Source of the DNA: Hydractinia symbiolongicarpus | Taxonomy: Eukaryota; Cnidaria; Hydrozoa; Anthoathecata; Hydractiniidae | Assembly: GCF_029227915.1 (NCBI RefSeq) | Contig: NC_079878.1 | Span: forward strand, 14,692,001-14,756,000 | Direction of reading: 5' to 3' | DNA length: 64,000 bases | Shown here: one piece after another, positions 11,238 through 24,716 of the stretch | Layout: every line of letters starts with the position of its first letter | How positions within the stretch are numbered: the stretch's first letter is position 1 | Program-made: the position numbers and the translations under genes | Notes under the pieces: model-generated | Database searches by the model: none | The model's input: the letters and a program-made list of their open reading frames with translations, nothing else | What the model was told of the DNA's origin: nothing

Positions 11238-11465
11238 GTTTGTTATAAAATAGTCAAAAACTTTCTTAAGATGTGTAAACATTGAAGTGTTTCAGTATAA
11301 CATAATAAAAAAAAGTTTTTACGAAGTGAAACATTGCAGTGTTTCGTTTTAAAATAATCTAAAAACATTCTTTCAAAGCAAAAACATCATACTGTTTCGT
11401 TATAAAATGGTTAAAATCATTCTTACAAAGCATAAATATTGTTGTTTTTCTTATAAAATGATGCA
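11238..11465. repeat. Degenerate 50-53 bp tandem repeat, about 4.4 copies
   Basis: Units start at about 11238, 11289, 11341, 11394 and 11444. Each begins GTTT(C)NGTTATAAAAT or a close variant, continues with an A-rich part and a CATTCTTNCAAAG-like part, and ends near AAACATTG(C)AGT. Copies are diverged, so this is an old minisatellite-like array. It lies 0.7 kb upstream of the first recognised LRRK-like exon. Confidence 0.7.
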
Positions 11466-12129
11466 ACACTAGGACATGTTCGCAAAAAGCAAAGAATTCA
11501 TCATACCAATAAAAATGTAATGTAACGTTATAGTTTAAAAATGGTTTTTATGGGCAAAAAATTTCCCTTTACAGTAGCCATCTCTCAGTACTACTTACAA
11601 TTCCATACTTCAAATAAAATCTTTTTCTGCTCATTTTTCTTATCACAATGTTTTATCAATTTGACCTTTTCATTCAAAATAAAGTATATATCTAAAGAAT
11701 TTTACCATTTTTTCTTTTCATCTAAAATGTCAATGGGTTTTACCCATTTTCTTTAGAACTCACAAGACATTTCTTTTTTTCCTTCTTTAATATTCTAAAT
11801 GTTGCGTAACCTTAACCAAAAGTAATAGTTTGCTGGGTCTCTCATGCTTTTTGTTTTTTTTATTTTTGCAATGTGATTTCTAAAGATTACTTACTACAGT
11901 TTTATTTAAGAGTGTGATCATTCACGCAGGATTGAATTGATATTTTAGGCCAGTGATTTTTTGCTTATCTTTATTACGCTGTAATCTTATTTTTTTACAC
12001 AATTATATCATTTCTTTCTTTTTTGTTTGTTTGGTGGTGGGTCGGTCGGTTGGTCGGTCAGTTGGTCGGTTTGTTTGTTTGTTGCTGAAACGTATTTTAC
12101 TTAAAAATTATATGCTTAAATTTTTTCAG
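11466..12129. other. Non-coding DNA before the first recognised kinase exon
   Basis: AT-rich with a GGTC/GGTT simple repeat at about 12034-12083 and T-runs leading to the acceptor TTTTTTCAG at 12121-12129. No upstream coding exon could be supported here. Confidence 0.5.
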
Positions 12130-15100
12130 ACCATTGGGAAGACTTAAAGCGTTGCTGCATTGAGCAGTCTGTTGAGGACGTGAGGTCATTGTTACAGAGG
12201 CTTCGAGAAAAACATGGACCACATTATGTCACTAATCAGTTAATTAACAGTGAAGGAGCACCAAATGGTTCAACATTGCTACATTTGTGTGTAAAGAAAA
12301 AAGTCAGGGATAAGCGAGTTATTGAAGTACTAATTAGGTTTGGAGCCTCAGTTGATAAACGAGAAGAGAATGGCGACACTCCTCTACATATTGCCAGTCG
12401 CATTGGGGATATAGAAAGTATCGAGTTTTTGTTGTCTTCTGAACATGACAACTTTAATAGCTGCCGAGCTGAAGGGCATCCCTGCACATGCGGTCAAAAG
12501 GTTATGCTAGAGCAGAGAAATCTGCATAAAAGATTGCCAAAGGACGAGGCAAAGTTGAGCAGATCGCGTGCAGAAAAAGTTTTATTTGAAAAAGGTATAT
12601 ACCCCTTTATTATTTCTCTCAATTTGTTCAACATTGTTTCTTACTTATTTTGGTTGTTTTATTTGTTAATTTTCTATGTTTCAATGATCGTATTCTTTTT
12701 GTAAACTAAAATGAACAATAATATCATTAGTACTGTAAATGTTAGTTTTTTGAACTTGTAAATTATCTTTTTATGAATTGTTTTAAAAGAATTGTGGTAT
12801 ATCATTGATATTAATTTAGTATACTACGTTTATTTTTATAATGACCAATTGGAACCGTGTTTGTTCTACAAAACACCCAAATGATTTTATTACAAAAAAA
12901 ACCAAGCCAAACAGAATTAAAAGACAATCCCAGGCTTCGCTTTAAGAAAATTAACAATTAGAAACAATAAACAATAAAAACAATAGAAACAATAAACAAT
13001 AAAAATCTAATTGGAATAAAATTAACACAGAATAGGGTTTGGGAATTTTTTTTAAAAGAAAAACAGAAGAAAAAAAACAAGAATAGAAAAGTTATTTAAC
13101 AAAACAGAAATTAGTACAAAGGAAAATAGGCCACAGTTATTTTTTTGAAATGCTAAAAAAGCTAAATATAATAACTGGATGGGTGATAAATTTACCTTTA
13201 GCAACCAAAAACTTTGACAATTAATACGAGAAACCGTGGCGTACATAAAAATTTATGAATAGCTTTCAATTTATGAAGATTAGATAAAGTGGAACTTTTT
13301 TTTTTATTTCTCACTAAATTGTGTTTAAATATATATTTCCAGAAAATGTTTTTGATAGAAATCCTTTACTTCAATCCTGCCAACCTGCCTCTGTGTTTAA
13401 TTAACATTTGTCAGTTTGTCATTCTGTCCACCATTGCACAGCCTTCTTTATCAATCTATGATAAATTTGTTGTGCAGCACGCAAAATATAAAATTGGGAG
13501 CTTCAAAAATAAATGAGAGAATGTTGATGGCTTCACATTATGCTATTCAAAAGGAATAAAAAATTAAGATTTCCCTTAATAACATTATTGTTGGAGAAAA
13601 TTGGGGTATATAAAAATTTGCTTTTCCTGATATTTTTGGAATTGTTTTTTAGCTGTTATTCCTACATTTTTTCTATTCCTACAATTTCGTGCAACAATTT
13701 TTTAATATTTTAGAAATTTTTTATTATGCAAGAGCTGGCAAAAGCCCCAAGTTTATGCACAAACTGTTAAATTCTGCAATAGAGGATGTTACTGTCGAGA
13801 AAGACTTTAATGTGAATTTTGTTAAATTCTGTATTAAAATTTCATACATCCGACTGATTGCAATTGGTGTCCTAAGGTTGCTCAAGAATAAAGATTGCAA
13901 AAGCTCCATCAATGATTGCATTAAGGAAGCAGAAGCTAGATCAAAGGCTTCCTTGTTGCTCAAAATGTTTTTAAAACTAATAGATGGAGATGTGAGACTC
14001 TTTGAACAAATAGCACTTGGGGATATAGATTGGATATATACACTAGACCAAAGAAGTGGCATAGATGTGAAAGATCCGTGGTATGGTGCTGTTATTAATT
14101 AAAAAAATGGAAGTTCTTTGTTGATTTGTGTCCCATTGTTTCAATTGCTATCAAATTTATTATCACTTGATACAACATTAGTTCTCGTATGTCAGCTGTT
14201 CTCAAAAATGTGCAATTGTTTCAAAATGTTCAACAAAAAAGTTTGGGGGAAGACACCAAGAATTTGGCTTTCTAGTTTTGCTGATTACTTTTTCATCCAA
14301 TCCTAAGTGTTTATTCCCTATTTTTGTCACTCTTTGTTTTTTAAGCATATCAAAAAATTCTTTGTAGCGAATTGTTTGACCCGGACTGGAAAGCAATTGT
14401 TGCGTGTTTAACATCTGCAGCCGTGGAACTAAACATGGATGGAATTGTGATCCAGTTGTTAAAACTACAGCATAAGAGTGGCAAAAATGAAATTGACCTG
14501 GATAGTTTATCCTTGCCAAGGTTAGAGCAGATTTGGCTTAAAGAAATTAACGATAATAAAGTCGAAGTATTGTATTTATCAAACAACAAGTTGAAGTATT
14601 TGCCTAAATTCACCGTCGGGGAAGCTTCATCTATGGAATCAAATATCGTGAGGAGCTTGCGAAGCAGAAGGCTGTTTGAAAATCTCACAAAGTTAGATGT
14701 TTCGCGTAACAAGTTGCATGCAGTTCCTCCTGAATTATTTAATTTGGAGTATTTGCGCATTCTTGATCTGTCATATAACAACATCAGAAGGCTGCCAGAT
14801 GACACTGTCTGGAGTGAAAAGCTTCACTCCCTGTACTTGCAACATAATCAATTAAACTGGCTTCCAAAATCAATAGCAACTTCCTCCATAGCTACACTTG
14901 ACTTAAGCTACAATAAGTTTGAAAATTTGCCAGAGTGTGTATGCAATATGCTTATGCTGAGTCATCTCTCATTAAATGGAAACAAAGGTATTCTGACTTT
15001 CCCAAATGAGATGGGCAGAATGAAGTTAGATATTTGGATGGAACTTGAAGAAATGGATCAGGTATGTTGTTGTTGTTGTTGACATCATTAAGCAACAAGA

Positions 15101-18100
15101 AAATCTAGCAATATAATGTCACAACCGTAAAGGAAAGAAATCCGCGCTGCATATATTGTTTATTTTTCAGCTTTTACATCCTGTTAACTTGCTTAAGAAC
15201 GGTACCAAACCCCTTCTTCTTCACCTACGGCGGCATTTGTACCATACAGAGCAGAACTGTAAGATGAATTTGATGGTCATCGGACCGTGGCACAGCGGTA
15301 AATCAGCTCTTGTTAACCATATATTTGAAAGAAGGCGTTCTGCAAGGGAAACTAAAGGTACTTCATCTTATCTTTTATTGGTGCAAGTAAAAGTTTATTG
15401 CAACTTAACTGATTTTTTGTTTGAAAGAAATCATGATGTTTTTCTTCTATTTAAAATAAAAAGTGAAATACTTTTAAGGTATTTGTGGCATTATTTAAAA
15501 TTTTCGGTCGCACTACACCTTGTAAGAAAATTTATGGCTGACATAAGAATGAGCACAAAATCTTTAATTGGTATTCAACACGACATGAATATATAACATC
15601 AGCCTTTTAAATTCATTTCTTAAATTCAGCTATTTCCAAAACGAATTTCAACATGTTGACAAATAGCATTTCGCATTGGTGAAAATTGACGAAATGAAAA
15701 ATGGGTTCTAGAGCAATTGCGACGTAATTCGAAATATATTATTTTCAAATTCCCCTTAACCCTATTCGGTCCGGGGTTTTTCGAACATACTATGACCGGG
15801 GGGGGGGCGGATTCCGCCCCCCCTCAATAACTTTTCATAGGGTTGTTCAAATTGAATCAAACTTGGCACACTTATAGTACGTCATCAAAGGAACAAAATG
15901 GCGCCAAAAAAAATTTGCTTGCGTCAGCACATTTTCTGTGACGTCTTCAGAAGCTTGAAAATTGTTAAAAATGCCACTATCTGCTTAAAATATAATTACT
16001 TTTGTTCTAGAGCGAATTTTTACATTCTGTTTGAAGTTTCTGAAAGCTAAATAAAAGTTATTTAACATATCTTCCGGTTTTTACATGGATCGGATAAAAA
16101 ATTGCCAAAAATTGCCCGAAAATCCGTTTTTTTCCGATTTTCGGGTAAAATCCGACAAAATCGGGAAATCGGATTAGTCACGTGTTCAAATTATTCAAAG
16201 TGATTCTTCTTGATGAAACAAAGTTGTGTTGCAAGTTTCAAGTTCTAAGGATAATCCTAACAGGAGTTATTATATTTTTCCCATTATAAGGATTTCATAG
16301 ACATTTTTAGGGGTAGTTTTGAGTAATGGCCAATATCAAAGCTTCCGAAAGGTATGGGACCTAAAAAATTAGCATGCAGGTGTCTAATAGATAAATGTTG
16401 AAACTCAGTAAGTATCATAGCCATATAACAAAGCAATCAGGAGTTATTAAAAAAAAACCGTCAGGGGGGGCGGAATCCGCCCCCCCCGGACCGAATAGGG
16501 TTAAGCGGCGGAAAAAATATTCAAGAGATTTAATTTTGCAGAGGAGCCAGTTTGAACAGTTAAGACTTTCATTAACGCGCCCAACCCGAGCAGTGGAAGT
16601 AAATTATGCTGTGCATGCTCAAAAGGAATTTACACCATCTGCACGAGGACTTCCTCGGTCGGCCAACTAAGTTGAAAAAAGTTCCAACTTTCTTTATTTT
16701 ATTTTGACCAATACCACATAAAAAGTTGGATCGATAAGTCGATCAAATATTTTATGTTTTATGAGCATCTGCCCAGACTTGTCCGATTGATTGGATTTTA
16801 CAAAAGGAAAGAAAAATAATGCCAAAAAACTTTCCTAAGACAAAATTGAATACTTATTTCTATTAATATAGAGAAGACTGTAAGAATGTCTGGATATGAG
16901 GTGTGTTTATAAAACGAACAGTGAGGTTTCCCACAACTCCGAAAAAAAATCTCAGTTATAATGCTTTCCATTATTGTTGTTGTTAATATTAAATAATTAT
17001 GTTCGCTATTAGGAATAACAAAAATTTCGCTGACTCACATTTTAGGAATCGTTTTGGACAAAGTGCTCTCCTTTCGAAATAAGTTTCGCAGATTCAATTT
17101 GCAAGTTGTAGATTTTGCTGGGGATATCGAGTTTAGCACAAACCAGTATTTCCTGACTAAGCGAGCCTTATATGTCCTTGTTTGGAATATACGTGAAAAT
17201 AAAGAAAGTCTAAAGGAATGGTTAAATTGCCTCGTTACTTATGTCCCTGGAGTTCATGTTGTCGTTGTTGGCACGCATTTTAACCCAACTGAAATGTTAG
17301 AAGATATAAAAGATGTTAAAAGAAGTCTCAGGGTGTGGCTGCAATCTGAACCACGTTTTGCTAACTTGCGCTTTGGGGCGGATGTAAACCGGAAATCTGG
17401 GGACAGAGAAATAGTATTTGGTAAATACTGGTTTAATGCAGTGGATTGCACTTTCCCTTCTATAGGTTCGTTTTTATTCGCTTTATGTTAGAAGTTTATC
17501 TATTATGTCCGTTTATTTGACACTTTTGAGAGGATTTTTGAATAAGAAGGAAAATTAATTGAACTTTCATGTTAATTTTTTTGCATTCTTCAAATAGTAA
17601 AATGTTTTTCGTTGGTCACATGGTGTCTCCCTTCCGTTTCCCTGAAAGATGAAAGGACTAATTATTTCTTGGCCCAGGGGGCATGACATATAGGTGACCA
17701 ATATTTGAAAATTTGACTAAAATTATCTGGATTTAGATAAGCAGGTAAGGGATGGACTTAACATTTGCATGGCATGGTGCATAAGGTATTAATAATTCTT
17801 ATGTAGGAATTAAGTCGTTGCGAAAGAATATCTTCAGGATTGCAATGACTGTACGCCATCCCGAAACAAAAGAATTGGTGTTAGGCGAGAGGTTGCCATC
17901 CTTCTATCTCAAAGTTGCTGCCAAAATTAAATCGATCTGCAAACAGCCACGGTGCCAAGCTCACGTCCACCAGCCCCCTATCTTGAAGTACGAAGACATG
18001 TTGGAAATGGTACGCTCTGAACAAATGAATGACACGTGTTTGTGTTGCTGCAGAAAACGAAGCAGTAATACTGGATGGTCAGCTGACGAAAGAGATCTCA

Positions 18101-21100
18101 ACGATGCTGTTCAATATTTGCAAGACAACGGTGAGTCGTTTAGTTTCACCTCCTTGTTTTATCTTTTAAGTAGATTCAGTTCTTAATGTCTAGAGAATTT
18201 CACCCGACAGGTCGTGCTTACGGTGAATTCATTATTATAAAACTTCATTTTTATCTTTAAGCTAACGAGCCTCCTTGTCTTAATTCTAACCTTATTACAC
18301 ACTGTACACTGGACAAGAATAGTAAAACGTTTTTTTTTCACCTTTTCACTCGAATGTCTGAGAAAACTAGGAATTTTAATAATACGGCGAAAAGAGGAAA
18401 TTAAAATTAAAATTTTTGATACGAATTCCTCTATAACTTCTTCTTGTTGCTTTTTCTTTATTCAGGTATAGTCCTGCACATCAAAAAGAATGCCAGCTTA
18501 AAAAATCTGTACTTTATTGACATTCGGTGGATTCAAGAAGTGTTGTTAGCTCTCCAAGATCAGAAAGTTTCTGGCATGGATGGTGGTCACTTAAAAATAT
18601 CAACAATTAAAAAGATAGTCAATGCGATCGAACCTAAGTATCCCTTCCATGACGGATACATCAAGTTCTTACAGATGTTTCATATCGGATTCAAGACATC
18701 CAAGAAAACAATGCAAATTGCGTATTACATGAAGGACTCTCCACCTGATTCAGTGGAGAAATTCAAAATAAAATCCGGCGTTAGATATCAGCGACTTCAC
18801 ACAATGAATTATGTGCCGTTTGGATTTTGGGTAAAACTCATCTCTCAAATTTTGTACTACCTAAATAGGATTCTATTAGGCCCAGAAGATTTGGTGTACT
18901 ATCAACATGACACATCGGATCTTGCTTCTAATGTTCTTTCCAGTAACGTTCACTATTGGAAAAAAGGATTCGTATACGCAGACAGCGGTAATGAAGTCTT
19001 CATCTCTGTATCTCAAATTGATGTAAATCATTCCGGGTTTGGCAAATGTGAAGAATTGATAGATAAAGCTGTTATTCTGACTGAAGTAATAACGTCTAAC
19101 AGCAATAGAAGTGCTCAACTACTGGCGGATGTTGTTGACCACATTAGAACGGTGATAGTCGAGTGGCACAAAGCTTTAGCTGATCTATCCCAACCCAACG
19201 GAGTTCTTCAGTATTCACCATGTCGTATTTGCGTTGATGGCGGAAAGGACCAACCAACGTTGTTTTGCATAGATTACTGCTTGGGAGAGTACTTGAAAGA
19301 TGATGCTAACCTACTAAAGGGTTTTTGTTGCTACAAGCATTCTTTTAACAATTGCATGGATGTTTCGAAAGTCTTTCCAGAGTTCACCTTCAAAGATCAT
19401 CCGACATTGATTTTAAGGGCATGTCATACACTGGAGTATTCATCCCAAGAGGATGCCCCTTGTGGGGGCGGTGGGAGGGTATACACAGGGACGGTGATAA
19501 CGCATGCGCTGTGTGGAACGCACCCAATGAATGCATATAAGGTGGCTGTAAAGCGGCTCCACTTTAACATAGAAGATCAGGACCGTGTTGAAAGGTTCTT
19601 TGATTTTAGAAAGGAGGTTCTCATGTTAAGCGATGCAACTGTTCATCCGAACATCGTTTGCTTCTATGGAATTCGGCTAGGAAAGCATCTGGAAATGATA
19701 ATGGAGTATGCAAAGTTCGGTGCGCTAACAAACAGCTTGCACAGATTCGATCGCGTTCTTTTGTACCGTGTAGCATATCAAGTAGCCGATGCAATCGCAT
19801 TCTTGCATCGGTGTGGGATGCTGTATCGTGATTTGAAACCAGACAATATTCTGGTATTTTCTGAGGACATCGACAAGGAGATCAATGTGAAGATTGGCGA
19901 TTTCGGTACTGCAAATTATATGGCACCTCGTGGTATGGCTGCACTTACTGGAACACCACGGTATTTGCCACCAGAAATGTTGCTCGAAAAGTCGGATTAT
20001 ACCAATGCTGTGGATGTATGGTGTTATTCTCTCGTACTATATGAATTAGTGTCAAAGATTATCCCATTTAAGGGTTTTGATAATAAGGACATTGTGGAAC
20101 GTTTAAGGTTGCGTAAAAGACCTGAGTTTACCAATGAGGCAATAAACCTTCATTGCTTGAAGGAGTTGACGACTGCTTGTTGGCAACACAACCCATCAGA
20201 TCGGCCAGAAGCTTTTCATGTATTTAGCGTGTTGGAGTCGACGCCATTCCAATTGTTCATGGGAAGCATTCCGTACGCGATGAATGTACAACACTTGAAA
20301 AGTTATCTTTACGAGTCGCCATTTTTGTTTAACGCTGAGAAACTAGAGTTCCATGTGCTTAATTTACAGACAAGAAAAGTCGGCAATCCGCAAAACCTTA
20401 GACAAGTTAGACGGCAGACACAGTTGCGTGATCAAATGAATGCATTTGAGGACGCAAATGTCATCTTAAGTTTTGCGTTTATCGACCAAAGACATGTGGC
20501 TTTTCTTACCAGGACGAACAATAGCTCCAGTCTTATTGTGATACATCTTAGCGACAGTCATGTTAGTGCCGACGATCAAACAACAGAAGGTGAATACACC
20601 GTGATTTTTTCAACCATCATGCCATGGGTTACTTGGACTCGAGACTTTACAGACTTTGATCAAAAGCCTTACAAAGTGCTCAGCAACAGACATTCAAGCG
20701 TTCTGTGTTTTGAAAATAGTATAATGGTGCTTAGTGGTTTTGAAAATGGTGTTTATGCGAATGAAATTCATCCTTTGTCTAAACTGGAGAAAAGTTTCAG
20801 CGACGTATTCCTAGTAAATGATATCCTCGTGGTTGTATACAAAGATCACTTGCGCGTGATGAAGATTTTTCCCGGTGGTTTAATCTCAGCAGAACATCAA
20901 GAACCATTTAAGCATCGCGTTACTAAAGTTTTCGCTTGCCAAAATTACTTGCTAATAACGTTTAATAAAACCAGTGAGTTAAGTATACTCCAGCTGGACT
21001 GTGATTCAACCCCAGCAGAAGTGCTCAACACTTTTACTTATGATACCAACGCAAACGCCGGATTGAGTAAAGTGGAAAGAATCACCACCTTCTGTTATGT

Positions 21101-21515
21101 CAACCGCTTGTTTTGGGTTGGTACAGATCATGGCACTATCTTATTGTTTCATTGTGACAACCAAGAATTAGTTCTTTTGAAGAAAATGCGTCCTTACACA
21201 GACAGGGTCAATTATATGATACCAAAAGAAATCAGTGGCATTACTACTGTGGTGACGCATGGTGGTAATCTAAACTACGGAGCGTTTTTTTATGATGGAT
21301 CACACAACCATCATTTTAAATTTCATCGCAAGTTCCTCGGGTTTTCTCAAAGAGAAGATGATGTCCGGTGCGATGATTTACTCTTACTATGGTACGCACC
21401 TTCAAGGAAGGAACTTTCTAGATTTCCTGTTGGAAACCAATCGAAGAAGGTAAAGGGACGAATGGAGTCTGTTGTTGAGGATCTTACAAAAGAATGTTCA
21501 ATGAGTTCGTGGTAA
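12130..21515 (+). CDS. LRRK/ROCO-family protein kinase (ANK-LRR-Roc-COR-kinase-propeller), 5' incomplete
   Basis: Seven exons join with matching phases into 1834 residues: 12130-12594, 13714-14080, 14368-15061, 15171-15357, 17046-17465, 17807-18130, 18466-21515 (TAA). All introns are GT-AG. Domains in order: ankyrin repeats (about residues 30-130; STLLHLCVKK, DTPLHIASRIGD), a helical linker, LRRs (about 340-505; VEVLYLSNNKLKYLP, LRILDLSYNNIRRLP), a Roc GTPase with P-loop GPWHSGKS (about 546-553), DFAGD and VGTHFN, COR (about 690-1010), and a kinase with glycine loop CGGGGRVYTG, VAVK (about 1180), YRDLKPDN (about 1271), DFG (about 1297) and YLPPE (about 1320). A C-terminal 400-odd residues of weak beta-propeller type follow. 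ANK plus LRR favours LRRK1-like. The Tyr of YRD also occurs in LRRK2. Catalytic residues look intact. The start codon exon is upstream and was not found. Expected role: GTP-regulated Ser/Thr kinase, cytosolic or membrane-associated. Confidence 0.93.
15760..16500. mobile_element. MITE with TTAA target duplication inside the kinase gene's fourth intron
   Basis: TTAA occurs at 15756-15759 and 16501-16504. Immediately inside, the left end reads CCCTATTCGGTCCGGGG and the right end is its inverted complement (CCGGACCGAATAGGG). Further G/C-rich inner inverted segments (GGGGGGCGGATTCCGCCCCC near 15801-15825 and its partner near 16465-16490) follow. TTAA duplications point to the piggyBac or Kolobok superfamilies. 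No transposase reading is present, so it is non-autonomous. Confidence 0.85.
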
Positions 21516-21519
21516 GTTA

Positions 21520-21525
21520 AATAAA
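21520..21525 (+). terminator. Polyadenylation signal of the kinase gene
   Basis: AATAAA lies five bases after the TAA stop codon, followed by a T/TG-rich region around 21560-21600. If used, the 3' UTR would be very short. Confidence 0.5.
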
Positions 21526-24500
21526 GCACTAGGTGCTTACTTAAAATCAATAGATTTTGGGATCGATTTGAAGTTTGTTGTGAAACTACCTTTTCAATTC
21601 CCGGAAGAGACATGTTTTATCCGCCCGCGCAGCCGCCTACAAAAATTACAGTTACAAAAATTTTGACCATCAACAAGAATTTAGGGTCGTAATGGAAGTC
21701 TCAAATTTTAACACCTAAGAATTTAGGCTAAAGGCCAAAATTATTTGCCGGCTTAACGTGACAAAAATTCACGGAGTACGCCGACTTAATTTAGACCGAT
21801 AAGTTATTTCTTTCGCAAACCATCCTGAGGTGTCACAGATCTCGTTTTTTTTTTGAAAGTCCTTAATAGTTTGCAAAACTATTTTATCGTTTTTTAACCT
21901 TAATTATGTTGTTATGGTATATTATGAAACTTTTTTTTACTTTAGATTGTACATTATTTTAAAAGTAACTCTGGATTTTGACGTTTTTATCAACCTGTAG
22001 CAACGTAAGAGCTAATTGTAACGATAGATGAAGTCCTGTGTTACTCAAGCGATATCCTCGCCCTGACAAGAAAAATTGTAATTTAATCCATGATAATTAT
22101 TTTTTGCCATAAAGACGTAAGGTAAAATGTTAGTGGTGAGGTTTGTCTATTTGTTTGTTGTTTGCTTGTTTGTTGTTGTTGTTTTATTGATATGACCGCT
22201 TCCTGAATCACAAACTTTTCAATAGTTCTACACAGATTTTCTGTAGTCCACTATTTTAAAATGATATCTGTTCTATGATATGGTTTTTATTAGACCAGAT
22301 TAGAGGAGAAGGAAGGGAAAAGGAAAGGGGTCCTGGATAAAGTGTTAGTATGATTTGGTTATTTTAGTTAATTTTGTTGTATTTTTGATAAGTGAATAAA
22401 AATAGATATATTACATATTTTTTACATCCATAAAATTTTAAGATGCGTATTATTTTAAGTTGACATTTATTTTAGTAATATAGTAATTTGAGTATTTCTT
22501 ATGTTTGTAAATGCATATATCTTTCTGTTTGTATTACCCTAACAGTCACATCATTTTCTCGTCAAATCACTTCTTTTTTAACCATTCAACCTTTAGAAAA
22601 AAGTGATTGATAGTCAAAAATTATACAATCAAGGACAAAATATAATAAAACAGGAAGGCTAATTTCTAATTGGTTGTTTCTAAGTCCTGCATTTTACATT
22701 TGTTAATGCTCACAGCGGACTTTAAATTTCAGGTTTAATCTATACTCTTGAATCATAATAATTGTTGCTTACGTCAGCACGACGAATTTCGCAACCTTCG
22801 TGGACCCTGATGAGATTTATTTCGTAGTGCGGCGCGCTAGTGAAATTTTACAATCTTTCTACTCACTACCTGACCTCCATGTGCTCAAGTGGCGCCTCAG
22901 CAGCCTCCCGAATATTGACCATTTAATCTGAAAAATGTCGAAAAAACTGCCTTTGTTTTATTAACTTTGTTCACGATTGTAGAATTCTTGTTATATAATA
23001 ACAGCTGTTGGAGCTTTCCTCTAATGTATTTGCTATATCGCTAGTGGTGCATGCATATTTTTCACACCAAGATTTTTTTTTGCTTTTTTCCAGAAACAAG
23101 ATACACCGAAAAAAAAAGAGCATTGTATATTTTATGTCAAATTAGGTTGAGAGATTTTGTAGTATTTTTTTTTTTAAATTTAATTTTTTATATTGTATAA
23201 ATGACAAAACACAAAGTAATATTTTCATTTTTGCATTTATTCTTTTTATACTACTTCTTTTCTTCTTTTTTGCATATATTTTTTTGTACCCTTTTTAACC
23301 TGAATTTGTCTGTGAAATGATGTAAATTTTGCGTCAGTCAGAGCCAATGACACAATTTTTTTAGATCTATGTACAGGGCACTTTGATTACACGCAAGGAA
23401 TGTACACATAAAATTTGGTACTTATACAGAAATACCACCGGGTATGTTTACATCAGAGAACAGCCTCGACGTTGTTTGATGTTGTTCTTACAGGTAGCTT
23501 AGCTACCCTATAGCTAAATTTAGTATTAAACTAGCATTTATTAGTTAATACTAAGTAAAATTTGCCAAGTTTAAATATTAAAATTTTTCGCTATAGCTAG
23601 CTAGACTTTTAGCTGGGTCAAAATTACATCACATTACATTACATTTTTATATATACTTGAGAGCACCTGCAGGAAATTTTATTGTTTATCAACTTTTCCC
23701 ACATTGTAATATGAAAGATTTCTTTATAAAATAACATCAGAAATATTTTTATAAGGATTACTTTCACATTATCTAAAATTAAATAATTTTTAAGATAATT
23801 TTTTGCGATTTTGTGATTTATAATTTTTCAAATTCCTTGCTAAGATTTTATTAGGTTTGAAACCAATGTCCCGTAGAGTGTGTAAGTTTTTAGCTCTTAC
23901 CCTATTATCATATAAGCTATGCAACAACTTTTTTGCAGAAAAATAAAAACACATAAGGAGTAACAGTTTTGTATCAAAATAATATAAAATAATTTTACAC
24001 CGATTAGTCCCTGCAGTCATTTTGGTGTCAGCTGTTTTATTATTCCATAAAAGAAACCTAAAAATCTACAAAAAATCAAATATAAAAAATAGTTTTCTGT
24101 TTGTCGTGACAATATATTTAACCAACATAAAATGTCTTGTATACCTAACTAGATATACTCTCATGTCTTGACTGTTCACACTGTTGGTAGGTCCAAAATA
24201 GCTAGTTATCTTTATTTAAAATGACAGAATAGTTTAAAAATCTTTTATGTAGCTAGCTACATAAACGTAATGTAGCAAGATAGCTACTTGTACATTATTA
24301 ACTAATGTGCCCTTGTAGTGCTGCATGGTACTAGGTAGCTCAAAATCACAAAATAAATATTATCCCTCATCATCAGATATCAGAAAGGGGTTTCTGCTCT
24401 TTAATTCTCATTGTGGGGTGCCTTAAAATCCAGTAAATCCAATTAAAAAAATTGTTCAAAACTTCCTCTTCTTTCCTTCGCACTACTCATGGCATTTCTC

Positions 24501-24716
24501 TGCACTGTCTTTAGTTTTAAGTCAGGATTCCCTAGCTTCCAACTGCAAATTTCAGTTGTGTCGCGTTCACAAGTTTCAGCGCTAGCCAATACGATAAACA
24601 ATGTCGAAGAACCCTTGGTAAAATATGTGGTTCTGTCTTATGATTTTCAGATTTTTGCTGCTGATATCATTTTATATAGATATATATTTTAGCCCACGAG
24701 TTCCACCCTTCGTATA
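21526..24716. other. Gene-free 3.2 kb
   Basis: No coding domain, RNA gene or bounded transposon was recognised. It has several T/A homopolymer tracts, a TTTG/GTT simple repeat near 22140-22190 and many TAGCTAGC-type short palindromes near 23480-23620 and 24190-24290. The plus-strand open frame at 24489-24692 and the minus-strand frame at 23790-24020 have no recognisable features. Confidence 0.5.

Noticed and set aside
11238-11465. CRISPR-like array
   Set aside because: Repeats are contiguous and degenerate, without unique spacers, in a eukaryotic context.
12595-12704. Open frame continuing past the first ANK exon
   Set aside because: It is hydrophobic intron read-through after a good GTATAT donor.
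13289-13516. Possible extra exon of the kinase gene after acceptor-like TTTCCAG near 13342
   Set aside because: In the phase left by the exon at 12130-12594 it meets a stop and has no donor that restores phase; 12594 joins 13714 cleanly without it.
16395-16670. Open frame of 91 codons spanning the MITE edge
   Set aside because: It runs across the TTAA border of the repeat and has no recognisable domain.
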